DNA of 64,000 nucleotides from NCBI GenBank assembly GCA_030847615.1, contig JAUMIR010000015.1, positions 4,481,501 through 4,545,500 of the forward strand, written 5' to 3'. Source of the DNA: Gambelia wislizenii (Eukaryota; Chordata; Lepidosauria; Squamata; Crotaphytidae). Shown here one piece after another: positions 50,501-62,500 of this stretch. Each line of letters starts with the position of its first letter. Position 1 is the first letter of the stretch. A program made the position numbers and the translations under genes. The notes under the pieces were generated by a model. The model searched no databases. It was not told the DNA's origin and saw only the letters and a list, made by a program, of their open reading frames with translations.

Positions 50501-53500
50501 GGGTCCAGGGAAGGTTTTTTAAGGAGTGGCTTAACTGCTGCCTCCTTTAAACAAGATGGTATGATACCTTCCCTGAAGGACGCATTGATTGTGTCCCGTA
50601 GGAATACTCTCAACGCATTCCCCCACCTGGACGACCAGCCAAGATGGACACGGATCAAGAGGGCAAGTCGTCTCCCTCACTTTTCCAAGGAGCTTGTCCA
50701 TGTCATCGGTACTCACCGATTGAAACTGATCCAGTAAAATGCCATCAACGGAGTTGTTGGACGCCTCATCTATGGATTCTGTCAGAACATTGGTGTCCAA
50801 GTCGGCTCTTATCCGAGAGATTTTATCTCCAAAGTGTATGTTAAATGCATCACAGCAGGCTGTTGTCGGGTTAAGTAGGGGATTTGGTGCAGGAGGAGCC
50901 CGCGTCAGCTCCCCCACCACCTTAAACAACTCTGCTGGACGGGACTCTGCAGATGCAATACGTGCAGAGCAGAAGGATGTCTGTGCTACACATATTGCCT
51001 CCCAATAGGAATCAAGATGCTTCCTATGACAAGTTCTGTCGGATCAGAGTCGAGTCTTCCACCACTTGCACTATAGCCGTTGTCCAGTTCGCTTCATCCT
51101 CCTAAGCTCCTTTGTGTACCAGGGCTTACGATTAGAGGCGGGCTGGAAAGGACACTTGGGAGCGATTGTGATACTGCAAGGCACAGCTTTCCCAAAATCA
51201 GAAGAGATTATGAGGCTCTGGGGAGGAAGCTGAAAGAAATGGACGCACAGGTTGTCATTTCGTCTCTTTTGCCAGTTGAAGGGCATGGTCCAGGAAGGGA
51301 GAGGAAAATAGCCGACGTAAACAACTGGCTCCGTAGATGGTGTCGCCAAGAACAAATTGGATTCTTGGATCATGGACTGCGCTTCCATGCGGGGGGACTT
51401 CTGGCAAGAGATGGGGTGCATCTTACAACAGTTGGAAAAAACATTTTTGCCAACAGTCTCAAGAATTTGATCAGGAGGGCTTTAAACTGAGTCAAATGGG
51501 GGAGGGAGACAGTATTCTGGAAGGCAAAAGGGCTGGAGAAAATAGTCAAACTGTCATAGAGGGAACAAGGCAAACAGCGCAAGGACCCAACAGTGGGAGG
51601 CAAAAAAACTTGCACAGGCAGCAAGTAAAGGGAATACATGGTCTTAGATGTCTCTACATTAATGCACAGAGCATAGGAAATAAGCAAGGTGAACTTGAAC
51701 TCCTAGCACTACAAAACAAATATAATAGGCATTACTGAAACCTGGTGGGACGAGTCTCATGATTGGAATGTAGGAATAGAGGGGTATAACCTTTATAGGA
51801 GAAACAGGCTAAACAGGAAAGGAGGAGGAATAGCATTATATGTCAGGAATATTTACACCAGTGAAGTGATCCATGACATCAATACTGGAAGCCAGGTGGA
51901 GAGCATCTAGATAAAAATTAAAGGGGAGGGAAACAACACGGATGTTATTGTGGGACTCTACTACAGACCCCGAAGTCAGACGGAAGAATTGGATGATGCC
52001 TTTCTAGAACAGATGAATACATACGCAGAAAGGAGAGATGTAGTATTGATGGGTGACTTCAACTATCCTGATATTTGCTGGCAATCTAACTCAACCAAAA
52101 CTTCAAGGTCTAGCAAATTCCTGACTTGCCTGGAAGACAATTTTATGGTCCAAAAGGTGGAAGAGGCAACAAGGGGGTCAGCTATTTTAGATCTGATCCT
52201 AACCAACAGGGATGACCTGGTTAATGGGGTGCAAGTGGTGGAATCCTTAGGTGAGAGTGATCATGTTCTCCTGGAGTTTGTTATACAATGGAAAGGAGAA
52301 GCCAGGCATAGTCAGACACGCATTCTTGACTTTAGGAGAGCTGATTTCAATAAACTCAGGGAAATACTGGGGGTGATCCCATGGTCAGGAATACTAAAAG
52401 AGAAGAGACCTCAAGACGGATGGGACTTTCTCAAAAGAGAGATACTGAAGGCACAATTTCAAACAGTACCATTGAGGAAGAAAAATGGGAGGTGTCTCAA
52501 GAAACCAGGATGGATGACTAAAGAAATTTCAACAGAGCTAAGTTTTAAACGGAACATGTATAAGAAATGGGAAAAGGGGGAAATCATCAAACAGATAGCA
52601 AACACATGTAGGAGTAAAATCAGAAAAGCTAAAGCACAGAATAAGCTCAGGCTTGCTAGAGAGGTTAAGAACAATAAAAAGGGTTTTTTTGGGTATGTCC
52701 GCAGCAAAAGGAGGAAGAAGGAAATGGTTGGGCCACTACGCGGAGAAGATGGCAAAATGCTAACAGGGGACAGAGAGAAGGCAGAATTACTCAACACCTT
52801 CTTTGCCTCAGTGTTTTCAGAAAAGGAAAGGGGTGACCAACCTGAGGATAAAGGTACAGAAGACACAACAGGGGAAATCCAGCACAGAATAAGCAAAGAG
52901 GTAGTACAGGAATACCTTCTTAATCTAAATGAATTTAAATCTCCAGGACCAGATGAACTGCATCCAAGAGTATTAAAAGAGCTGGCAAATATAATCTCAG
53001 AGCAGATCATTAAACAGAGAGTCTGTGAACATTTAGAAGACAATGCCATAATCACAAAAAGTCAACATGGATTTCAGAGTAACAAGTCATGCCAGACTAA
53101 TCTGATCTCATTTTTTGATAAAATTACCAGCTTGGTAGATGAAGGGAACGCTGTGGACATCGCATACCTTGATTTCAGTAAGGCCTTTGACAAGGTTCCC
53201 CATGACATTCTTGCAAACAAGCTTGTAAAATGTGGGCTAGACAAGTTAACAGTTCAATGGATTTGTAATTGGTTGACCCGCCGAACCCAAAGGGTGCTCA
53301 GCAATGGTTCCTCTTCATCTTGGAAAGATGTGACCAGTGGGGTGCCACAGGGTTCTGTCCTGGGCCCAGCATTTCTAGGTCCTTGTCAGGATCATCCATG
53401 AATTCTGAGGCATAGAGTAGAGTTCATGGAGGATCCTGACAGTTTGATGGTTTGAGACTGGTTCTGCCTTGGGTCTCTGGAATGTCTGGGAGATGTTGGT

Positions 53501-56500
53501 TACCGTGGGAACGCTGGTCATCCCGGGAGCTCAAGGCCGGCCAGATGGTCTGGCAATTCTCGCTCCTCCATAGTGTGCTTTGATGTGCTGCCCTCCCTTT
53601 TATGCTTTCTCACGCTGGGTGTCTCTTATCTGTTTCCACTGTAAGTTTGATCTTTAGTTGCAGCTTTGCCACTGTTCCTTACACATGCTTCTATTCCAAT
53701 AAAGAACTTTATTGAAGATATGTGAGTTTGTGTTCTGTGTACATCACAGAAAGCTGCAACTACACTTTTTATTTTTCGTCCTGAAACTGTGGAGCCTTTA
53801 CCTGCAATGTCTGAGGACGCGGAGACTGGCACGCAGATGGACCAAGATCTGATTGTGGCCAGCACCAAAGAAGCCGATGCCTCGAAGCAGGAGACCGGGG
53901 CAGAGGGGGGTGCTGTAGCCGTCGCAGCTGGAGGCACCAGCCAAGACCGCCGGAGGGCTGGAAGATTTCCACTCTCCACTGAGCCCTGGGAGCTGGGGGT
54001 CGAGCTGGCTCCAGGGAGGGGCAGTCTGCCAAGCTTCGGCACTCCGGTGCGAGAGGTTTTGGGCCCCGCCTGGCCATGGGCAGGGGCCGGTCACCGAGAA
54101 GAACGCAGGTCCCGGTGGGACAGGCCCCAGGGTGAGGGGCCTAGAGAGCCAGAAGTGAAGTTTTCCCTGGCAGAAGTTGGAGCCGAGGTTCTTCAACTGA
54201 AACAGCAAATGGGTGATACGGGAGGTACTCCTAGAACTCCTGCACAGAACACCTCCAGCTCCACCAGCCCCTGGAGGGGCCCAGCCTCCCCCAGCGCAAC
54301 CAGCGGCTGCCCAGGCACCCGGGGATGGGGTCCCCACTCAGCCTCCTGATGTCCCTGGCCTGCCGGCTCCTGGACCGGCTCCCCCTGTGGGGGCTGGACC
54401 AGTTGAGCCGCAGGAGCGACCCCGGGGCTGGAAACACTGGCATCTGAAGGCGAAGTTTGATGGGGATCCAGCAAAACTACCCTACTTCATGACTCAAGTG
54501 GTGAGTTACATGACTCAGTGGGAAGGGGAGTTCCAGTCCGAGGCTGAGAAGGTGCAGTATGTGTCCAACCAACTAGAGGGAGAGGCGGCCCAGTGGTTGG
54601 TGGGACTTTATGATATGGGAGCCCCTGAACTGGGTAATTACCAAGAGTTCCTGATGGCTCTCAGGGCCCAGTTCGAAGATCCTTTAAGGGGGAAGCGAGC
54701 TCAAGGGAAGCTTAGGAGCCTGAAGCAAGGTACGATGCCAGTGGCAGAGTACGCGGCTGAGTTCCGCCGCCTAGCCAGCCAAGTGCCTGAGTCAACTGTT
54801 CTCTCTAGGCATTTCTAGGTCCTCCAGAGTGATTTTATGCTCAACTGTTCTAGGCATTTCTAGGTCCTCCAGCATGATTCTATGCTCAACTGTTCTCTCT
54901 AGGCCTTTCTACGTCCTACAGCATGATTCTATGCTCATCTGTTCTCTCTAGGCCTTTCTAGGTCCTCCAGCATGATTCTATGCTCATCTGTTCTCTCTAG
55001 GCATTTCTAGGTCCTCCAGAGTGAGTTCTAGGCATTTCTAGGTCCTCCAGCATGACTCTATGCTCAACTGTTCTCTCTAGGCATTTCTAGGTACTCCAGA
55101 GTGATTTTATGCTAAACTATTCTAGGCATTTCTAGGTCATCCTGCATGATTCTATGCTCAACTGTTCTCTCTAGGCATTTGTAGGTCCTCCAGTGTGATT
55201 CTATGCTCAACTGTTCTCTCTAGGCATTTCTAGGTCCTCCAGCATGCCGCTATGCTGAACTGTTCTCTCTAGGCATTTCTAGGTCCTGCAGCGTGATTTT
55301 GTGCTCAACTGTTCTAGGCATTTCTAGGTCCTCCAGTGTGATTCTATGCTCAACTGTTCTAGGCATTTCTAGGTCATCCTGCAGGATTCTATGCTCAACT
55401 GTTCTCTCTAGGCATTTCTAGGTCCTCCAGCGTGACTCTATGCTCAACTGTTCTCTCTAGGCATTTCTAAGTCCTCTAGCTTGATTTTATGCTCAACTGT
55501 TCTAGGCATTTCTAGGTCCTCCAGAGTGATTCTATGCTCAACTGTTCTCTCTAGGCATTTCTAGGTCCTCCAGAGTGATTTTATACTCAACTCTTCAAGG
55601 CATTTCTAGGTCCTCCAGCGTGACTCTATGCTCAACTGTTCTCTCTAGACATTTCTAGGTCCTCCAGCTTGATTCTATGCTGAACTCTTTTCTCTAGGCA
55701 TTTCTAGGTCCTCCAGCGTCATTTTATGCTCAACTGTTTTCTCTAGGCATCTCTAGGTTCTCCAGTGTGATTCTATGCTCAACTGTTCTCTCTAGGCATT
55801 TCTAAGTCCTCTAGCTTGATTTTATGCTCAACTGTTCTAGGCATTTCTAGGCCCTCCAGCGTGATTCTATACTCAACTGTTCTCTCTAGGCATTACTAGG
55901 TCCTCCAGCATAATTTTATGCTCAACTGTTTTCTCTAGGCATTTCTAGGTCCTCCAGAGTGATTTTATGCTGAACTGTTCTCTCTAGGCATTTCTAGGTC
56001 CTCCAGAGTGATTTTCTGCTCAACTGTTCTCTCTAAGCATTTCTAGGTACTCCAGAGTGATTTTATGCTCAACTGTTCTAGGCATTTCTAGGTCATCCTG
56101 CATGATTCTATACTCAACTGTTCTCTCTAGGCATTTCTAGGTCCTCCAGTGTGATTTTATGCTGAACTGTTCTCTCTAGGCATTTCTAGGTCCTCCAGCA
56201 TGCCGCTATGCTGAACTGTTCTCTCTAGGCATTTCTAGGTCCTGCAGCGTGATTTTGTGCTCAACTGTTCTAGGCATTTCTAGGTCCTCCAGTGTGATTC
56301 TATGCTCAACTGTTCTAGGCATTTCTAGGTCATCCTGCAGGATTCTATGCTCAACTGTTGTCTCTAGGCATTTCTAGGTCCTCCAGTGTGATTTTATGCT
56401 CAACTGTTCTCTCTAGGCATTTCTAGGTCCTCCAGCATGCCGCTATGCTGAACTGTTCTCTCTAGGCATTTCTAAGTCCTGCAGCGTGATTTTGTGCTCA

Positions 56501-59500
56501 ACTGTTCTAGGCATTTCTAGGTCCTCCAGTGTGATTCTATGCTCAACTGTTCTCTCTAGGCATTTCTAGGTCCTCCAGCGTGACTCTATGCTCAACTGTT
56601 CTCTCTAGGCATTTCTAAGTCCTCTAGCTTGATTTTATGCTCAACTGTTCTAGGCATTTCTAGGTCCTCCAGAGTGATTCTATGCTCAACTGTTCTCTCT
56701 AGGCATTTCTAGGTCCTCCAGAGTGATTTTATACTCAACTCTTCAAGGCATTTCTAGGTCCTCCAGCGTGACTCTATGCTCAACTGTTCTCTCTAGACAT
56801 TTCTAGGTCCTCCAGCTTGATTCTATGCTGAACTCTTTTCTCTAGGCATTTCTAGGTCCTCCAGCGTCATTTTATGCTCAACTGTTTTCTCTAGGCATCT
56901 CTAGGTCCTCCAGTGTGATTCTATGCTCAACTGTTCTCTCTATGCATTTCTAGGTCCTCCAGCCTGATTTTATGCTCAAGTGTTCTAGGCATTTCTAGGT
57001 CCTCCAGCATGATTCTATGCTCAACTGTTCTCTCTAGGCATTTCTAGGTCCTCCAGCGTGACTCTATGCTCAACTGTTCTCTCTAGGCATTTCTAAGTCC
57101 TCTAGCTTGATTTTATGCTCAACTGTTCTAGGCATTTCTAGGTCCTCCAGAGTGATTCTATGCTCAACTGTTCTCTCTAGGCATTTCTAGGTCCTCCAGA
57201 GTGATTTTATACTCAACTCTTCAAGGCATTTCTAGGTCCTCCAGCGTGACTCTATGCTCAACTGTTCTCTCTAGACATTTCTAGGTCCTCCAGCTTGATT
57301 CTATGCTGAACTCTTTTCTCGAGGCATTTCTAGGTCCTCCAGCGTCATTTTATGCTCAACTGTTTTCTCTAGGCATTTCTAGGTCCTCCAGTGTGATTCT
57401 ATGCTCAACTGTTCTCTCTAGGCATTTCTAAGTCCTCTAGCTTGATTTTATGCTCAACTGTTCTAGGCATTTCTAGGTCCTCCAGCGTGATTCTATGCTC
57501 AACTGTTCTCTCTAGGCATTACTAGGTCCTCCAGCATGATTTTATGCTCAACTGTTTTCTCTAGGCATTTCTAGGTCCTCCAGAGTGATTTTATGCTCAA
57601 CTGTTCTCTCTAGGCATTTCTAGGTCCTCCAGAGTGATTTTCTGCTCAACTGTTCTCTCTAAGCATTTCTAGGTACTCCAGAGTGATTTTATGCTCAACT
57701 GTTCTAGGCATTTCTAGGTCATCCTGCATGATTCTATGCTCAACTGTTCTCTCTAGGCATTTCTAGGTCCTCCAGTGTGATTTTATGCTGAACTGTTCTC
57801 TCTAGGCATTTCTAGGTCCTCCAGCATGCCGTTATGCTGAACTGTTCTCTCTAGGCATTTCTAAGTCCTGCAGCGTGATTTTGTGCTCAACTGTTCTAGG
57901 CATTTCTAGGTCCTCCAGTGTGATTCTATGCTCAACTGTTCTAGGCATTTCTAGGTCATCCTGCAGGATTCTATGCTCAACTGTTCTCTCTAGGCATTTG
58001 TAGGTCCTCCAGTGTGATTTTATGCTGAACTGTTCTCTCTAGGCATTTCTAGGTCCTGCAGCGTGATTTTGTGCTCAACTGTTCTAGGCATTTCTAGGTC
58101 CTCCAGTGTGATTCTATGCTCAACTGTTCTAGGCATTTCTAGGTCATCCTGCAGGATTCTATGCTCAACTGTTCTCTCTAGGCATTTCTAGGACCTCCAG
58201 AGTTATTTTATGCTCAACTGTTCTAGGCATTTCTAGGTCCTCCAGCGTGACTCTATGCTCAACTGTTCTCTCTAGGCATTTCTAGGTCCTCCAGCGTGAC
58301 TCTATGCTCAACTGTTCTCTCTAGGCATTTCTAGGTCCTCCAGATGTCTGAAAGAGGACAAGAAAGCTAACAATCCACCTGAAGAGATTCCTTGGCCCCC
58401 AGCTTGCATGATTGGCAGGGAGTGGTACGTGGGTGGGAGTGATGGAGTCAGTGTCTATGGAGACTACCAAGACCTGAGATCAACTTTCCCTACAATCTTC
58501 ATTTGGTGCCAACACCTTCATCGTGAACTACTAGGTGGCCTCAGTCTCCCAATATATATTATGGGTATCATAGTATTGGTCTCTCTTGTATGGGTGAAGT
58601 AAGAGTGAGATTTTTCACATGGGCTTTATATCCCGTGGCAGGAACAGAACAGGGTTGGGAAAGGTTTTCCCTTTAGGATGATGTTGACCCTGTTCTGTCC
58701 TGCATCCATCCTGCTCCTGTGACTGTTCCAAAACAATGTAATCACAATTTTTCATCATGAATAGACCTCCTGTTCCTTCGCTATCACGCAATCATGGGTG
58801 TGCAAACAGGAGCCCCGTTCCTGTTCCAAAATGACAGCCGTGGAGGGGAGGTTCGTTCCGAGCACTTTCTTGTATGATCTGAACTTCCAGGTAAGTGGCA
58901 CCCTTTATTTTACCCTCCCTGTTTTGATTCTGTGATTTAAAGCATGTTTTTGTGCTTGGTGAACTGATTTTATGTTTGGGAGAGTTTTATTTTTTAAATT
59001 TACCACCCGGCTGTTGTCATGTGATAACATAATAACGTTTCAGATGGCCGGTTGTAAAAGCAGCCTTACAATGGCTGCATTCATGGCCGGCCAGTGATGG
59101 GAGGGGGAGCCCATTTCTGACACAGAATTAAGGTAAGTGTGTGAAAGATTTACATTATTCCGTGGCAGGAACAGGAGAGGAGGTGGTGGGGCAGTAACGG
59201 GGCATTTTGGTCCCATGTGAAACTCTCCTTACTAAGATAATGTATGTGAAGCTCTTCAAAAACTTCAAATACAGTTTATAATTTATTTTTCCTCTTGCTC
59301 TTCCTATTCATCATACAAATTGTCCCCTGTTTCCATGGAACCAATATTTGTGTTTTTCGTTATTCATAGGTTAAAAAAAGGGGGGGGACACATACCGTAG
59401 AATCACGCTGGAAACTGCCTAGAGAGGTGTCCTCTCTAGGAATCACTCGGTCTTCTAATGCAGCTCTATTTGTTTGTTCTGGACATCCTTTATTTTAATA

Positions 59501-62500
59501 GGATTTGCTATTATCTACTGTTCCGATTATAAATGGTAAGTCCAAGAACGTATCCCCTACAGATACAGGTTATCTGACAGGAACAAAAAAAGGGTTTCTG
59601 TCCCACAATCTCAACTCCACTCTCTTCCCTGTCCCATCCCAGTCCTACCACAATCACCTTCCCCACCACACTTACCTCCTCTCCGGTTGACAGGGCAGCC
59701 CAGGAGTGAAAAGAGCGCTAACCGAGCTCCATTCACTTCCTGGATCAAAATCCTGTGGATTCTCACGAGAAGACGCAAGCGCAGGAAATTCAAAAGTAAG
59801 AACAAAAATACACACCAAAGCATTTTGAAAAGCACAAACACACACTAAGAAATTTACAAGTAACACAGGGAGGGTACAAAAAAGAGGGTAGCTTACCTGG
59901 ATGTTCCGATCTCGCCTGGAAGTACTCTAACAGCGACCTCCCATTGATGCTGGGATCTCACCAGCATAATGGGACACCTTGTCGCACACAGGCAAATCCA
60001 GAACACAACCGAAACAGGGGATCTATTGATGGCTTCTCCCATCAATAAAAAGCAGTGCCAGTGGAACGGTAGCAGAACGGGTACATAACAAGGGGGGAAT
60101 GACGTCGTCCAAAAAGGGAGCCCTTTTGCGATCTCCTGACATTCGTATAACACCACTTTTAACGCACCTGGTAATCTCCAGGGTGTGTGCATGTGACCCA
60201 TACTGTCAAACATTGTTAAAACCCCAGAGACATTGACTTTTAAGGCCAGCTCTGCGTATGTTGTTGATAGGGTTGCCAGACTGTAGGGCCTGGCATGGCA
60301 GCTTAGAGTCTGGACTGTTTTCTCTGGCCCTCAGGGGGAGTGGGAGGCATCTCAAAGCAAGACCACTGCCTTTAAAGGCATGTGTGTATTTCTTATTTGT
60401 TAGCCTTGGTGTTTGTTTTTAATATGAATAGCATATTCTGTGCAATTGTGATTGGTGTTCATTGTGCCTGCCTCTTGTGACATCACAAGGGGGTCATCCC
60501 TAAATCTCAGATTTTGGCCCTGAAATGTCAGGGTCTGGGACTATCTTCTCCTGATCGTCCTCACCTGGCAAACCCTAGTTGTTGAAGGAGGTGACATTAA
60601 GATGGTTTGAGTCCAGGGACTGGTTAAAGTGGATTGTATCCCTTCAGACTGTTAGGGGGATGGATGGATTGAAAGGTTCCTTACATTACAAACAAAAACT
60701 CCCTGAAAGTAGAAAAGTCTCTCTCTCTGGCTTTTCTTCGCAAACGAAGATTCAGGAAGGACTCATCCCACGCTTTCTGCAAGCGCACTGATGACTAAAA
60801 AGGCCAATCCGAGATAAACAAGTCCTGTTGCAGAAAGCACAGCAGAAGGTCTCCTTGGGTGATGTTTCTGGGTTGTGATTCTTTCTGTGTTGTTTCTCTT
60901 CAAGACTTGTTCGGCGTGAGTTCTGAAATTAAGGCTGCAGCATTGTGGATCTTGCGTCTCCATGCCTCCCGATGTGAGGCCAGGGTAGACCATTGTTGGT
61001 GATCAATTTGACCAAGCCTGAGATGTTGTTTCAGGGAGTCTTTGTATCGCTTTTTTGGAGCGCCCCTCTTATGCTGACCCGTGGCAAGTTCACCGTAGAG
61101 TACTATTTTTGGGAGGCGATGGTCCTCCATCGTAGAAACGTGCCCTGCCCAGCGCAGCTGTGTTCTCAATGTCATGGCCTCAGTGCTGGTGATCCCTGCT
61201 TGCTCAAGGACAGCAACATTCGTCACATAGTCAGTCCAGTGTATACTTAGGATTGTGCATAAACAGCGATGATGAAAGCGTTCGAAGAGTCGTAGGTGGT
61301 GGCGATAGGTGACCCATGTTTCAGATCCATAGAGGAGGATAGACAGTACGATGGCTCTATACACACTGATTTTTGTGCTTCGCCTCAGGTGTTTATTACT
61401 CCAGACTCTTTTGTGAAGTCTTCCAAATGCGCTTTTGTCTTCCAAATGCGCCTTTGCTAATCTGTGATCAATCTCTTACACATCTCTCCAGTTTAACCAC
61501 ATTTCCTTTTGCACATACTGGGGGTGGGGGTGGGGTAAAGCATTCAAAAATGAAGAATACACACACAAACTTTTCAAGACAGAAATCTTGCCCTGAGATT
61601 CCCCCTCTTCCCCCGATGAGTGAGATTATCATGCAAGCCCTTGTAAACTGTCCCTGTCCCAGTACCCCCCACCCAACCCACTCCCGTCCCACTTCCATCC
61701 CTGTAACAGTTTTTAAAATAATGTTCACACACCTGACTGCGGCATGAAAACTTCTCTCCCTCCCCTCCGGCATCCCAGGAGGCAATGGAGCTCTTGCCAA
61801 GCCCCATTCACTCGTGGTAACAAAATCCCGCTCGTTCTCGTGAGAGAATGATTGCGTGGGAAATTTAATAATAAAAAATAATACAAATGTCAAAATGAAA
61901 AACCAAACCCCAAAACACAATGTAAAAAACCCCAGTAACCCAGGGAGAGTGGGGGGAAAGGGGTGACACGTACCTAGATGTCCCGACTGTTCCCGGAAGT
62001 GTTCTGGCACAAACCTCCCGGCAACATCACATGACTCTGGCATTGTGCCAGCAGAACGGGTCATCTTTTCACTTGTCCATCATTCCGTTTCTGGAACGGG
62101 CTTCTTATTGACGGCTTTCCCCCATTAATAAAGGAAGCAGGAAGGGAACAGGAGCAGAACGGGAGCATCACAGGAGAGGGATGACGTCATCTAAAAGCTA
62201 AGCCTTTTAGCCATCTCCTGTCATCCCTGTCCTGGGATGTTTTGCCTGTGCGATAATCTCCAACCATAGAAAACAGTCCAGGCCCTGAAATCTGTCAACC
62301 TAAAGTGAGTCAGTTCATTCAGAGTCCTACCACCTCATTTTGCTTCATGGATAAGCTGACATCTCATTGCATGCCAAAACGTCTTTCCCTTTTCTTTTTG
62401 ACTGAAAAGAAGTTTGCTTCTAGCCAAGTTGCCATTGGCAAAGCCTGTTTAGCAGTCAGGAGGCAGAACAAGGAAGACGTGATTCTGATTAGAAGTAAAA

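Noticed and set aside
51950..53401. Longest clean ORF (483 codons) as a host gene
   Set aside because: It is CR1 ORF2 (endonuclease and RT motifs), truncated before YADD.
54791..58345. Possible CRISPR-like array
   Set aside because: Units abut directly without unique spacers, there are no cas-like genes, and the genome is vertebrate. It is a minisatellite.
58607..59227. TSD for MITE A3
   Set aside because: Flanking AGAGT and CTTAC do not match, so I do not claim one.
60900..61445. 181-codon ORF as a host gene
   Set aside because: It is the 3' part of a LINE ORF2 present in five copies. Database names for such proteins can mislead.
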